Notes under the pieces: model-generated | Databases searched by the model: none | What the model was told of the DNA's origin: nothing | The model's input: the letters and a program-made list of their open reading frames with translations, nothing else | IMG/VR virus record: IMGVR_UViG_3300027734_000143 | Span: 1 to 39,650 of that record | Source: a virus | Length of the DNA: 39,650 bases | Reading direction: 5' to 3' (one strand) | Part shown: positions 31,139 through 37,867 of the stretch, one piece after another | Layout of the letters: each line of letters starts with the position of its first letter | Position numbering within the stretch: position 1 is the first letter of the stretch | Made by a program: the position numbers and the translations under genes

Positions 31139-31551
31139 TAGTACCCGCTGTCAAGTAACGACCTGTAAATTAATTCTGCATCACCTGATGGGTCATACTG
31201 TGTCAAATGTTTAATAGTGTCAATTAGTGATGGTGCACGATTAGGTAACCCACGCATTGCTTCAGTTCCCGCTCCTGGACCTTGACTTAAACCATGAGTA
31301 ATAGGTTCATTAGGACGCTGTGTTGGTGCACCAAGTTCTACAATACCTGCCATTGAAAATGGATTGCCAGCCATAGGAGCGCCGCTCTGTTGGTCTGCTA
31401 ATTTTTTATTTTCTCCGTATGCAAAGCCTGTATAATCTTGTTGTGGCTGTGACATACCTTCTGTTGCTCCACCGTCTGTGCGTTGCGATAACGCACCAGG
31501 ACCTGATACAGGTGCTGGATTACTAGGCTGACGATAACCTCCACGTGCCAT
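31138..31551 (-). CDS. Small disordered structural-arm protein (137 aa)
   Basis: The start MARGGYRQPSNPAPVSGPGA followed by LSQRTDGG is a well-conserved opening in many uncultured and actinophage genomes, placed next to the portal gene. The middle is Gly/Pro/Gln-rich and disordered, and the C-terminal helix has LIDTIKHLTQYDPSGDAELI. The role is unknown; a packaging or portal-associated partner is possible. It overlaps both neighbours by ATG/TAA junctions. Confidence 0.7.
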   Translation of the reverse strand: MARGGYRQPSNPAPVSGPGALSQRTDGGATEGMSQPQQDYTGFAYGENKKLADQQSGAPMAGNPFSMAGIVELGAPTQRPNEPITHGLSQGPGAGTEAMRGLPNRAPSLIDTIKHLTQYDPSGDAELIYRSLLDSGY

Positions 31552-31781
31552 TACTCGTCCTCCTCATCTTCAATGTGTTTTCTAATATCTTCGGGTGATA
31601 TATCTTGCATCCAATCAGGATACGCTTGCTTTGCAGAAAGAATATACAAAGCATTATCTACAGTAAATCCTGCTCTACGCAATGATTTATAAAACTCATG
31701 CAACTCAATTGCATACTGGTCTAACTTAGAATAACTTTCATCAGCAACTGTTTTAACTATTCTCTTACGAGGTGTTGCCAT
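31551..31781 (-). CDS. Small helical protein next to portal (76 aa)
   Basis: The product begins MATPRKRIVKTVADESYSKL, then YAIELHEFYKSLRRAGFTVD, and ends in acidic HIEDEEDE. It is a compact helical protein seen in the same place in similar phages, beside the 137-aa protein and the portal. The acidic end and basic start suggest it may bridge partners. No function is known. Confidence 0.65.
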   Translation of the reverse strand: MATPRKRIVKTVADESYSKLDQYAIELHEFYKSLRRAGFTVDNALYILSAKQAYPDWMQDISPEDIRKHIEDEEDE

Positions 31782-31790
31782 GACTACTCC

Positions 31791-33548
31791 TTAAACTGCT
31801 CGTTCTCTAGTTGTGCGTACTGCGCTACGTCCTGCACCTTCACCTGTCATAGTGCTAAGTAATGTTTGTAAATCTGGTCTTCCTTGTGGCGCTGAAGCGC
31901 CTCCTGCTGGAGGGACACCAGGAGCAGCGGGGACAGGTTGCTCAGACTGTTCTTCCGCACCAGCAGGAGGATTCTCAGGTTCAAACACTTCCTCAATAAC
32001 ATCTTCAATGTTTTTGCCAGCCTTGCGTCCTTTAATAACTTCAGCAATCTGACGTACCATGTTAGATGGGTCTTGTCCCTGCATAACCATTTGAGGTATT
32101 GCTTGAGTCATAGCCGCTAATGAACCAACCAATGCGTCTCGCATCTTTTCAATTTCAATTTTCTCTTGTTCAAGAGTAACGTTGACGCCGAATGGTAGTT
32201 CTCTCATAGCCATATCCTTGGAGATAAGTCCCCCTCCAAGTGCCTGCAACATAAAGATAAGACCTTGTGCTGGGTTTAAACCAGCAAGCATACCGTATCT
32301 TACGTCTGCAGAATAATCCTTTTTGATGTCTTTGCTTGGCAAATACTTAACTTCATAAGGTGAGCCAGCATCTACGCCGCGAATTGTTTTTTCTTCATTA
32401 AAGAATGTTTCATCTACTTCAAAGCAAAGCGCAATTACATCACGTAATGCTGCTGAGAAAATAGCCTGAGCAGATTTAATTTGTGTATCAAATGCTCCAA
32501 GCAGTGCTTGTACACCCTGTCCAGTAACAACACTTGCATTCATGTTTCCAGTACGAGACTCTGGATAACGAGCACCTACGCGCAGTTCTTCGTTAAGCAA
32601 TGATTGTTCAGTAAATGCACCTTGTGGAAGTGTAAGTTCAACACGGCGCACACCTGCTGGATTAGCCGTACGAATTACAGCATCTCCACCAAGTTGTAGT
32701 TCTTGAACATCTTGTGGCAAAACAATTGGTGCTTGTACTGACTTCTCTGCTGCTTCCATTGCAAGTAATGCAAATCTGTTGCGAAGCAACTGAATACCAA
32801 GTACATCATCAAACTGTCCGCGTAGTTCTCCATCAACAGAAGGACGCTTAGCAATAATTACGTTCATCTTCCCAACTGGATTAGCAGCATGGGATAGCAA
32901 CATATTGTTGCGTGATGGAAGATAAAGAACTGTTTGGTCTTTATCATAATAACGAATCATCTCAATCATTCCATTGAGGTCTTGTTTCCAACCCAACTTG
33001 CCAAGTAATTCGTATTCATGTTCTGGGAACATGGCTACTAATTCACCTAGTGTCATTGAGTATCGTTTAGCAAAGGCAACGCAACGTCCGTAGCGGTCAA
33101 ACTCTGGGTAAGCCCCAACAGGATTTTCTAGTCGGATACGTGGCAACTTTGACTCTTCATCCAATTCAATTATGAACGGGAGGAAACCATATGTGATGTA
33201 CATGTCTGCGCCGTTGTACATCTGCACCTGTAAATCAGAATGCAAGAAGTAATTGTTAGCAATACGAGTACGGTTATCCGCAAAGATGCGTGCTCTGTCA
33301 TTAGTCTTATTAACTGCTGAACAGTTTACCGCTGGAAGCGGTGCCATAACTTCTGCTAAATCACGTGCAACAATATCAATAAAGTTAGCAACTACGTTTT
33401 GGTCAATGCCATCTGGAAAAAAGTTAGGGTATACCTGACTAATCTTTCCCTGGCGCACCATCTGTACGTCACCGTTGCGCTGGTCACGACCATGCGCACG
33501 GTAGCGCAGAGTCTGGACTCTCGCGCCAATCTGGTCCATTGATAACAT
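31791..33548 (-). CDS. Portal protein (585 aa)
   Basis: The protein follows the terminase and has portal features: an N-terminal helical part (GARVQTLRYRAHGRDQRN), a beta-rich wing (residues about 110-260, for example RIRLENPVGAYPEFDRYG), and a helical stem (about 360-470, with GQGVQALLGAFDTQIKSAQA, FSAALRDVIALCFEVDE). The C-terminal 70 residues (EPENPPAGAEEQSEQP, then PVPAAPGVPPAGG) are disordered, rich in Pro and Gly. It forms the dodecameric ring for DNA entry and exit. The family subtype cannot be set from sequence alone. It lies 27 bases from the upstream small gene. Confidence 0.85.
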   Translation of the reverse strand: MLSMDQIGARVQTLRYRAHGRDQRNGDVQMVRQGKISQVYPNFFPDGIDQNVVANFIDIVARDLAEVMAPLPAVNCSAVNKTNDRARIFADNRTRIANNYFLHSDLQVQMYNGADMYITYGFLPFIIELDEESKLPRIRLENPVGAYPEFDRYGRCVAFAKRYSMTLGELVAMFPEHEYELLGKLGWKQDLNGMIEMIRYYDKDQTVLYLPSRNNMLLSHAANPVGKMNVIIAKRPSVDGELRGQFDDVLGIQLLRNRFALLAMEAAEKSVQAPIVLPQDVQELQLGGDAVIRTANPAGVRRVELTLPQGAFTEQSLLNEELRVGARYPESRTGNMNASVVTGQGVQALLGAFDTQIKSAQAIFSAALRDVIALCFEVDETFFNEEKTIRGVDAGSPYEVKYLPSKDIKKDYSADVRYGMLAGLNPAQGLIFMLQALGGGLISKDMAMRELPFGVNVTLEQEKIEIEKMRDALVGSLAAMTQAIPQMVMQGQDPSNMVRQIAEVIKGRKAGKNIEDVIEEVFEPENPPAGAEEQSEQPVPAAPGVPPAGGASAPQGRPDLQTLLSTMTGEGAGRSAVRTTRERAV

Positions 33549-33574
33549 TATTGTCCTAACGGTTGATTAAAAAA

Positions 33575-33910
33575 TTACTTATTAATGTACTTTGCTTTAC
33601 CAGCAACAATGTCTTTTCTATTTTTTACTATTGCCGCTTGCTTAGATACAATGTTCTTAGCGCGACCTAAAGTCTTGCTTGTATCATTTACTTTATTAAG
33701 GTCTCTAGTTCTTTGTGATGCAGTTTTTGATGGTTTGTAATCCATTGCACCTGATTTAGGCTTGCCTTTTTCTTTATTAACTTTAAGTTGATACGCGGCA
33801 CCAGTAGCAGCACGTTCTGCAGCGGCTAGTTTATCGTTCATAGATAAAGACTTTTGCATATTAGATGCAGTGCCTTTTTTTACTATTGCTTTCTGTGGTG
33901 TTTTTGCCAT
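33575..33910 (-). CDS. Lys-rich small protein between terminase and portal (111 aa)
   Basis: The ATG at 33910 (MAKTPQKAIVKKGTASNMQK) is chosen, since an upstream ATG at 33943 lies inside the terminase end. The product is strongly basic throughout (KVNKEKGKPKSG, KNIVSKQAAIVKNRKD) and largely helical. It may bind DNA during packaging or be a disordered virion protein. I do not recognise a family. An AAGGA lies about 13 bases before the start. Confidence 0.65.
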   Translation of the reverse strand: MAKTPQKAIVKKGTASNMQKSLSMNDKLAAAERAATGAAYQLKVNKEKGKPKSGAMDYKPSKTASQRTRDLNKVNDTSKTLGRAKNIVSKQAAIVKNRKDIVAGKAKYINK

Positions 33911-33921
33911 TTTATTTATCC

Positions 33922-35826
33922 TTATCCGTATAGGTCTTGCCATTGCTCGGCGAACATCTCATCGAGATTTACTGCGCCTCTGCGTTCCATCTGAGCACGA
34001 GTTGCCCAGCGGTTGTTTGCGTACATAGATGTTCGGCTAGCAGATTGCATTAGTTCGCGGATGCGAATGACGGCAAACCACAGAGCCATGACGGTATCTG
34101 TTTTTCCTTTAGTCTCTGGCTTCCACGTAAGTAGTTGCTGAGTCAAGGCTTTGATACCTTCAGAACCTTCAGATGAAGGTAATTCTAATATGTTGTTCTT
34201 TTGGAATTTTTCTTCGCGGACTGTGCCAAAGAGGTTAGACATTGATGCAACGCCAAACGAAGTGTCCCATTTGTTTTTGCCTGTGAAGTGAGCATCAAGG
34301 CGTACGCCGTATGCAGCGAGCCAGTTGCGTAAGTCCTCGTCAAGTGAGTAGGCTTTTTGGTGCGCGTTAATTTCAACTCTAAACTCTTGTGGCTTGTACC
34401 TGATAACAAGTTCTTCAATTGTCGCCCGAATCTTTTGTGGTGTTGGTTCTTCCATGTTAATGCAATCAAGAACATAGATACGTCCATCTGCTCTGTTGTA
34501 AGTACATGCAACAAATGCAGCGTTACCTGCCATAGCAGGGTCAAACCCAATTACAGTATGACCTTCTACCTGTGGTGGATGTCCAGCAGCACCAGCCTTT
34601 AACGGTCCGCGCTTGCGCATCCCATTGGTCGCTCCCTGCACGAGTACTGGCGGGAATATGGAGTCTTCCATAATGTCTTCTTGTTGATAGACAAGTGCCC
34701 ATGTTGAGGGCGTAACTTCACTTCTGCGTTTAAAGAGTGCTTGCCCGTCCCATTTAGGATAGCGACCATTTGCTTTCGGAGTATCCGAATCACCATCCCA
34801 CGGAATATCCGACTCATGCCATAAGGTTTTCCAGTCTTCGGGTTTCTCAGCATAGTCAAGAACCGCAGGCATACCCATATAAGTAAACGGTGTCTTGCCG
34901 CCAGACCAGTGCTTAGGATTACGAAGTTCTTTGTAAAGGTCATTTGCCGCAATTCGTGTCCCTACTACTAGAAGTTTACCGTTCTTACCCAAACGAGTAA
35001 TAACTTCCTTCTGTAGCCAATCCATCTGCTTGTCCCACTCATGGGCATTGGCAGTAGTAATACAGTCGTCAAGAATAATCAGGTCAGCACGGGCGCCGTA
35101 AATCTGACCACCCATACCCAGTGCCTGAAGCGTTGGGTCTTTTTCTGAAGAGTTACGCGCATCGCCGCCAAGATAGACAGTATCGGTACGCCAAGTATCT
35201 GCGTCTTCTTTCCAACCGCCCTCAGGACCATATGCGGTCTGTAACTTGAGCCAGCGTGGATGAGACAATCGTTGCTTGATAGCGTATACGAACTCGCGTG
35301 CCTTATTCAATGTCTTTGATACCACGATGATGCGGATGTTAGGATTGAGGGCGATGCGGTAAGTCGGATAGTTCACGGTCACAACCGTGGATTTAGCGTG
35401 CTCAGGAGGCACGTTGATGAGCAGGCGGTTCCCCTCGCCTGGCTCGTAAATCATAGAAGGGTGGAGCCATGAAGGTTCCCTACCCTCCAGTAGGTCTACC
35501 CAGTCCTGATGATGTGGGAAGACCGTCTGGTCAAAAAACATTTTAGAGAAGTCCGCAAATGGAATAGATTCCTTCTCAACGCCCATGGCGGTAAAGGATT
35601 GCTTGCTTCCCTCTTCCTTGGCTTCTTCCAAGTTACGGGCAAACTCAGGGTCACGGTTCATCCATTGACGTACCGTATCTGGTTTCTTACCCGCCGCAAC
35701 CATAGCGGCTTGGACGCTTACACCTTCTTTAACTCTAGCAATTACATCTGCCTTAGCCTGGGCGACCCCTTTGGCGAGGTGGTGCTCGTCACCCTTTTTG
35801 AATCCCTTGTGCGCTGGTGTAGCCAC
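33922..35826 (-). CDS. terL: Large terminase subunit with fused N-terminal HTH (634 aa)
   Basis: A GTG at 35826, 6 bases after AAGGAG, is the best start; ATGs at 35883 and 35868 lack ribosome sites and 35832 is too near. Residues about 26-72 are a small-terminase-type HTH (VIARVKEGVSVQAAMVAAGK, DTVRQWMNRDPEF). The ATPase has Walker A PPEHAKST (140-147) and Walker B LIILDD (249-254), with a VVGTR coupling motif near 290. The RNase H-like nuclease has Asp429 (GFDPAM), Glu485 (VEINAH) and Asp577 (KTDTVMALW). It cuts and packages DNA. No separate small subunit is seen, so the HTH may do its work. Confidence 0.9.
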   Translation of the reverse strand: MATPAHKGFKKGDEHHLAKGVAQAKADVIARVKEGVSVQAAMVAAGKKPDTVRQWMNRDPEFARNLEEAKEEGSKQSFTAMGVEKESIPFADFSKMFFDQTVFPHHQDWVDLLEGREPSWLHPSMIYEPGEGNRLLINVPPEHAKSTVVTVNYPTYRIALNPNIRIIVVSKTLNKAREFVYAIKQRLSHPRWLKLQTAYGPEGGWKEDADTWRTDTVYLGGDARNSSEKDPTLQALGMGGQIYGARADLIILDDCITTANAHEWDKQMDWLQKEVITRLGKNGKLLVVGTRIAANDLYKELRNPKHWSGGKTPFTYMGMPAVLDYAEKPEDWKTLWHESDIPWDGDSDTPKANGRYPKWDGQALFKRRSEVTPSTWALVYQQEDIMEDSIFPPVLVQGATNGMRKRGPLKAGAAGHPPQVEGHTVIGFDPAMAGNAAFVACTYNRADGRIYVLDCINMEEPTPQKIRATIEELVIRYKPQEFRVEINAHQKAYSLDEDLRNWLAAYGVRLDAHFTGKNKWDTSFGVASMSNLFGTVREEKFQKNNILELPSSEGSEGIKALTQQLLTWKPETKGKTDTVMALWFAVIRIRELMQSASRTSMYANNRWATRAQMERRGAVNLDEMFAEQWQDLYG

Positions 35827-35899
35827 GTTCATCTCCTTTGTGGCAGAGTCCCCCCGCCCTACAGACATATGTTTGTACAGCATACTGTAACAGAGTGAG

Positions 35900-35919
35900 G
35901 AACTCTAATAAAAGAGTTC
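35900..35919. repeat. 7-bp hairpin GAACTCT / AGAGTTC
   Basis: The arms 35900-35906 and 35913-35919 are perfect around a 6-base AATAAA spacer. A GAACTATTT direct repeat follows at 35921 and again at 35970. It lies in the leader of the leftward terminase transcript and may be an operator or mRNA hairpin. Confidence 0.5.
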
Positions 35920-35939
35920 TGAACTATTTTACTCTCTAT

Positions 35940-35967
35940 ATAGTATTAACCTGTTCAAATAGGTCAA
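35940..35967 (-). promoter_or_regulatory. Leftward promoter candidate TTGACC - 16 - TACTAT
   Basis: On the minus strand TTGACC (35967-35962) is followed after 16 bases by TACTAT (35945-35940), with TATATA overlapping. It would drive the terminase and structural arm. The hexamers are close to the sigma-70/SigA consensus but not proven. Confidence 0.4.
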
Positions 35968-36020
35968 ACGAACTATTTATATGAAAGTATTTTTTATAGA
36001 TACTAAAAGTGCAGGTCAGA

Positions 36021-36050
36021 CTGTATATAGCCCCCTGTAACTATATACAG
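36021..36050. repeat. 10-bp-arm palindrome CTGTATATAG / CTATATACAG
   Basis: Perfect arms 36021-36030 and 36041-36050 enclose a 10-base spacer. The CTGTATA core also appears in the inverted repeat at 1800-1830. A plus-strand TATAAT (36077-36082) follows 27 bases later, so it may be an operator for a rightward promoter. Confidence 0.6.
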
Positions 36051-36076
36051 AAATATTTGTAGGTAGAGATACAATA

Positions 36077-36082
36077 TATAAT
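36077..36082 (+). promoter_or_regulatory. Rightward -10 candidate TATAAT
   Basis: A perfect TATAAT is present, but the -35 region (TATTTG at 17 bases spacing) is weak, so activation or an alternative sigma factor would be needed. The palindrome at 36021-36050 lies just upstream. Transcripts from here would cover the structured region. Confidence 0.35.
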
Positions 36083-36120
36083 ACTGACACAGATTAACAT
36101 ATAGGGGGTCAAAGACTAGA

Positions 36121-36138
36121 ACAGAACTGTAGTTCTGT
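36121..36138. repeat. Near-palindrome ACAGAACT-GT-AGTTCTGT
   Basis: Eight-base perfect arms (36121-36128 and 36131-36138) with a 2-base centre make a compact operator-like site. It is followed immediately by the CAGACAGAC units. The tight spacing suits a dimeric DNA-binding protein rather than an RNA hairpin. Confidence 0.55.
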
Positions 36139-36249
36139 ACAGACAGACTACATACTGCGGGTTGTCTGTCGGTAGTCTATCTGCCTGCCTACCTAGGGGG
36201 GTAGATATATACAGACAGTACAATTAAATGAGAATACTCGGACTGTCCG

Positions 36250-36279
36250 TCTATAAACTATTGCCTTGGCAATTGTCAA
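36250..36279 (-). promoter_or_regulatory. Leftward promoter TTGACA/TATAGA with palindromic operator in the spacer
   Basis: On the minus strand a perfect -35 TTGACA (36279-36274) is followed after 18 bases by TATAGA (36255-36250). The spacer is filled by ATTGCC-AA-GGCAAT (36273-36260), a perfect 6-bp-arm palindrome. This is a classic place for a repressor, or for a MerR-like activator that acts on long spacers. The transcript would run left toward the terminase. Confidence 0.6.
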
Positions 36280-36326
36280 CCCCTCAGACCTGACTATCGC
36301 AGATGCATGGTCGTAATCTGTCCTAT

Positions 36327-36378
36327 GATTTAGAGACAAAGACAACGCGCCTGCGTTGTTGCCTTTGTCTGTTAAATC
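36327..36378 (+). other. Long interrupted hairpin (21 bp)
   Basis: GATTTA (36327-36332), AGACAAAG (36334-36341) and ACAACGC (36342-36348) pair with GCGTTGT (36353-36359), CTTTGTCT (36363-36370) and TAAATC (36373-36378) around a GCCT loop. The breaks are small and one-sided or 1-2 bases. Such an extended stem is more than expected in a plain promoter region and suits a structured RNA, an origin or a protein-binding cruciform. Confidence 0.65.
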
Positions 36379-36393
36379 AAAGGCAGACCAGAC

Positions 36394-36432
36394 GGCGATA
36401 CAATTCCTTAGAATTGATATCACCGCCTTTTA
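36394..36432 (+). terminator. Terminator-like hairpin with T-run (plus strand)
   Basis: GGCG-ATA-CAATTC (36394-36406) pairs with GAATTG-AT...CGCC (36411-36427), loop CTTA, and is followed by TTTT. The perfect CAATTC/GAATTG core and the GC clamp beside the T-run resemble an intrinsic terminator for rightward transcription. No gene precedes it on that strand, so it would end a non-coding transcript. Confidence 0.55.
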
Positions 36433-36465
36433 CTTATCATTCCTTTGAGTTTATCTCCATCAGCA

Positions 36466-36548
36466 AAATAGCAAGCGTACTTAACCATGATTCCCGTCAC
36501 GCCCTTCTGGCATGACAGTAATCACAGTTAAGTCTGTGCTTGCTATTT
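36466..36548. other. 83-base symmetric long hairpin (26 bp in four blocks)
   Basis: AAATAGCAAGC (36466-36476) pairs with GCTTGCTATTT (36538-36548), CTTAAC (36480-36485) with GTTAAG (36527-36532), TGATT (36488-36492) with AATCA (36520-36524), and GTCA (36496-36499) with TGAC (36513-36516). The internal loops are nearly symmetric (3x5, 2x2, 3x3). This is the most striking structure in the window. It may be an RNA element, origin or packaging site. Confidence 0.7.
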
Positions 36549-36599
36549 GAGTCACGGTGTTCTACGTCTGCCTGGCTGGGGTGCTGATGACGGCTCTCG

Positions 36600-36653
36600 A
36601 TTTTGAGCATCAGAGTCTTGTCAAGCCAAGCCTCCGATAAGCACGCTCAAAAT
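36600..36653. repeat. 9-bp inverted repeat ATTTTGAGC / GCTCAAAAT
   Basis: Arms 36600-36608 and 36645-36653 are perfect around a 36-base spacer that contains CTTG-T-CAAG. It lies between the 83-base hairpin and the next hairpin, forming a chain of stems up to the first early gene. Confidence 0.5.
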
Positions 36654-36654
36654 A

Positions 36655-36681
36655 GGCTGGCAGGCTAAAGCCTGCGTAGCC
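36655..36681. repeat. Hairpin CAGGCT-AA-AGCCTG with outer GGCT/AGCC
   Basis: CAGGCT (36661-36666) pairs with AGCCTG (36669-36674) across a 2-base centre; GGCT (36655-36658) pairs with AGCC (36678-36681) outside. It is a compact palindrome in the leader of the right arm. Confidence 0.5.
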
Positions 36682-36703
36682 ATTGCTCTAGCCTGAGATA
36701 TTT

Positions 36704-36728
36704 GGGCATTGCCCTTAAAATTTAAGGG
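36704..36728 (+). promoter_or_regulatory. Two mutually exclusive hairpins before the first early gene
   Basis: GGGC-ATT-GCCC (36704-36714) and CCCTTAAA-A-TTTAAGGG (36712-36728) share the CCC at 36712-36714, so only one can form. The second ends about 12 bases before AAGGAG (36740-36745). This could be a simple switch, or the 17-base palindrome could be an operator. Confidence 0.5.
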
Positions 36729-36750
36729 TGGTTGATACAAGGAGATAGAA

Positions 36751-37146
36751 ATGACAAAATACACAAACCAAGGCATCAGCGTCACCACACAATGCTACGA
36801 CTGCATGATGCTTGACTACGTATGCAATAACTGCGAGGAAACGAAAGAAGCGCGTGACAGTGCAGTTGCCCATCAACTCGTTGATGAGGGCAACATGCAG
36901 TACAAGCGTCAGTGGCTACGACCAGTCGAGGACATAAGCGGACATGACTGGACTGACCGTGAAGGCGAGTACAAACTACCAATCGTCATGCTTCAAGACG
37001 GTGGAGTTTATGAGGAACTATGGGAGTTAGAAGATGAGCGTCAGCGTGCACGTGAGGTTGAGTGCCAATGGTGTCACATCCTGACTCCCAAGATATTCAA
37101 CCAGTGCCAAGACTGTGACGGTATCTTAGAACATAACGTAAGATAA
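36751..37146 (+). CDS. First early gene: Cys-rich zinc protein (131 aa)
   Basis: Two pairs of CxxC knuckles are at each end: Cys15/Cys18 and Cys25/Cys28 (QCYDCMM ... VCNNCEE), and Cys105/Cys108 and Cys119/Cys122 (ECQWCHI ... QCQDCDG). The middle is charged with EYKLPIVMLQDGG. It probably binds two zinc ions and may be a regulator or a takeover protein, as first gene of the right arm. A good AAGGAG leader is present. A strong hairpin follows the stop. I do not recognise the family. Confidence 0.72.
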   Translation: MTKYTNQGISVTTQCYDCMMLDYVCNNCEETKEARDSAVAHQLVDEGNMQYKRQWLRPVEDISGHDWTDREGEYKLPIVMLQDGGVYEELWELEDERQRAREVECQWCHILTPKIFNQCQDCDGILEHNVR

Positions 37147-37157
37147 ACTAAGTTACA

Positions 37158-37187
37158 GGTAGCCCTGTTGCCTACGGCAGGGCTACC
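37158..37187 (+). terminator. 10-bp hairpin after the first early gene
   Basis: GGTAGCCCTG (37158-37167) pairs with CAGGGCTACC (37178-37187), loop of 10 bases, followed by TTCC only. The short T-run makes it a weak terminator or an attenuator, letting part of the transcript run into the next gene. Confidence 0.6.
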
Positions 37188-37224
37188 TTCCACAAACGAA
37201 ACTAACTACTAAACAAGGAGAAAC

Positions 37225-37569
37225 ATGAACAACGAAGTAATCATCACAGGCAAGATTAAGAACGTTAAGTCATTCACAGGTTCAAAGGGAACTATGGTGA
37301 CAGGTTGGTTTGACCAACGTGAGGTGTCAGCATTCAGTAACGGCGAGGCTGACCGTCAGGTATATGTATGCGGTATAAATATCGTGGCACTAGATGACTC
37401 AACCGTAGGGGAAATCCTAGGGGTAACACGTGCAGGCGCGGAGCAATCAGACCTAGTAACTCTCAAAGGTCGGTTAGTAACACGCTTTGACCGCCGTCAA
37501 AACGTGGCAGAAGATGCACGCAGAGCACCGCAACTACAACTCGAAGTATTCGAGGTAAGCAAGAACTAA
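37225..37569 (+). CDS. OB-fold / single-stranded DNA-binding-like protein (114 aa)
   Basis: The start MNNEVIITGKIKNVKSFTGS is like the first strands of SSB-type OB folds, and the middle (RQVYVCGINIVALDD) and end (TLKGRLVTRFDRR ... QLQLEVFEV) give the remaining strands. The usual acidic SSB tail is missing. It may coat single-stranded DNA during replication, but it could be another OB-fold protein. A strong AAGGAG leader is present, and a terminator with T-run follows the stop. Confidence 0.55.
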   Translation: MNNEVIITGKIKNVKSFTGSKGTMVTGWFDQREVSAFSNGEADRQVYVCGINIVALDDSTVGEILGVTRAGAEQSDLVTLKGRLVTRFDRRQNVAEDARRAPQLQLEVFEVSKN

Positions 37570-37575
37570 AAGACA

Positions 37576-37617
37576 GGGAGGTGGGTGGCTAACACAGCAC
37601 TCACCTTCCCCTTTTTT
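37576..37617 (+). terminator. Rho-independent terminator after the SSB-like gene
   Basis: AGGTGGGT (37579-37586) pairs with ACTCACCT (37599-37606; one G-U), extended by GGG/CCC, and is followed by CTTTTTTG (37611-37618). The stem and T-run are standard. Genes after it need read-through or a new promoter in the following 70 bases; none is strong. Confidence 0.75.
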
Positions 37618-37690
37618 GCTCGGGGTTTCTGTAACCTCAGCGGACCATTGCGGGTCAATCAGTCAACTACAATTATAAAAGGAGATTACA

Positions 37691-37867
37691 ATGACACTAT
37701 CATACGGTGACATAGTTGCTATAACTATAGCGTTAGGTGCTAGTATTATCATGATGTTTATACTAACATTTGCTAACATACATCTGCTACAAGAAAATAG
37801 ATTTCTTAAGCAAAGACTACGAGCATGGCGTAAGTCATGCCAGAACCATGTGGAGGTACCGTTCTAA
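37691..37867 (+). CDS. Small membrane protein (58 aa)
   Basis: After AAAAGGAG and the ATG at 37691 the product begins MTLSYGDIVAITIALGASII and continues MMFILTFANIHLL, a single membrane helix (about 7-30), then a basic helix (ENRFLKQRLRAWRKSC) facing the cytoplasm. This is the size of small phage membrane proteins such as superinfection exclusion or membrane-bound regulators. Its stop overlaps the next ATG (TAATG). Confidence 0.72.
   Translation: MTLSYGDIVAITIALGASIIMMFILTFANIHLLQENRFLKQRLRAWRKSCQNHVEVPF

Larger units (their letters stand above)
35827..36750. other. Gene-free divergent control region rich in inverted repeats
   Basis: This 0.9-kb stretch separates the left-going structural arm from the right-going early arm and contains no convincing gene on either strand. 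It holds at least eight inverted repeats, candidate promoters and a T-run terminator, listed separately. Repeated CAGACAG/CTGTC units occur between 36139 and 36250. It is the most likely place for the early and late promoters, the replication origin and the packaging start. Confidence 0.8.

Noticed and set aside
35827-35883. Longer terminase starts at the ATGs of 35883 and 35868
   Set aside because: No ribosome site precedes them; the GTG at 35826 has AAGGAG at ideal spacing. The longer forms cannot be fully excluded.
36193-36515. Short frames of 70-76 codons in the divergent region on both strands
   Set aside because: They lack ribosome sites, cross the inverted repeats and have non-protein-like composition.
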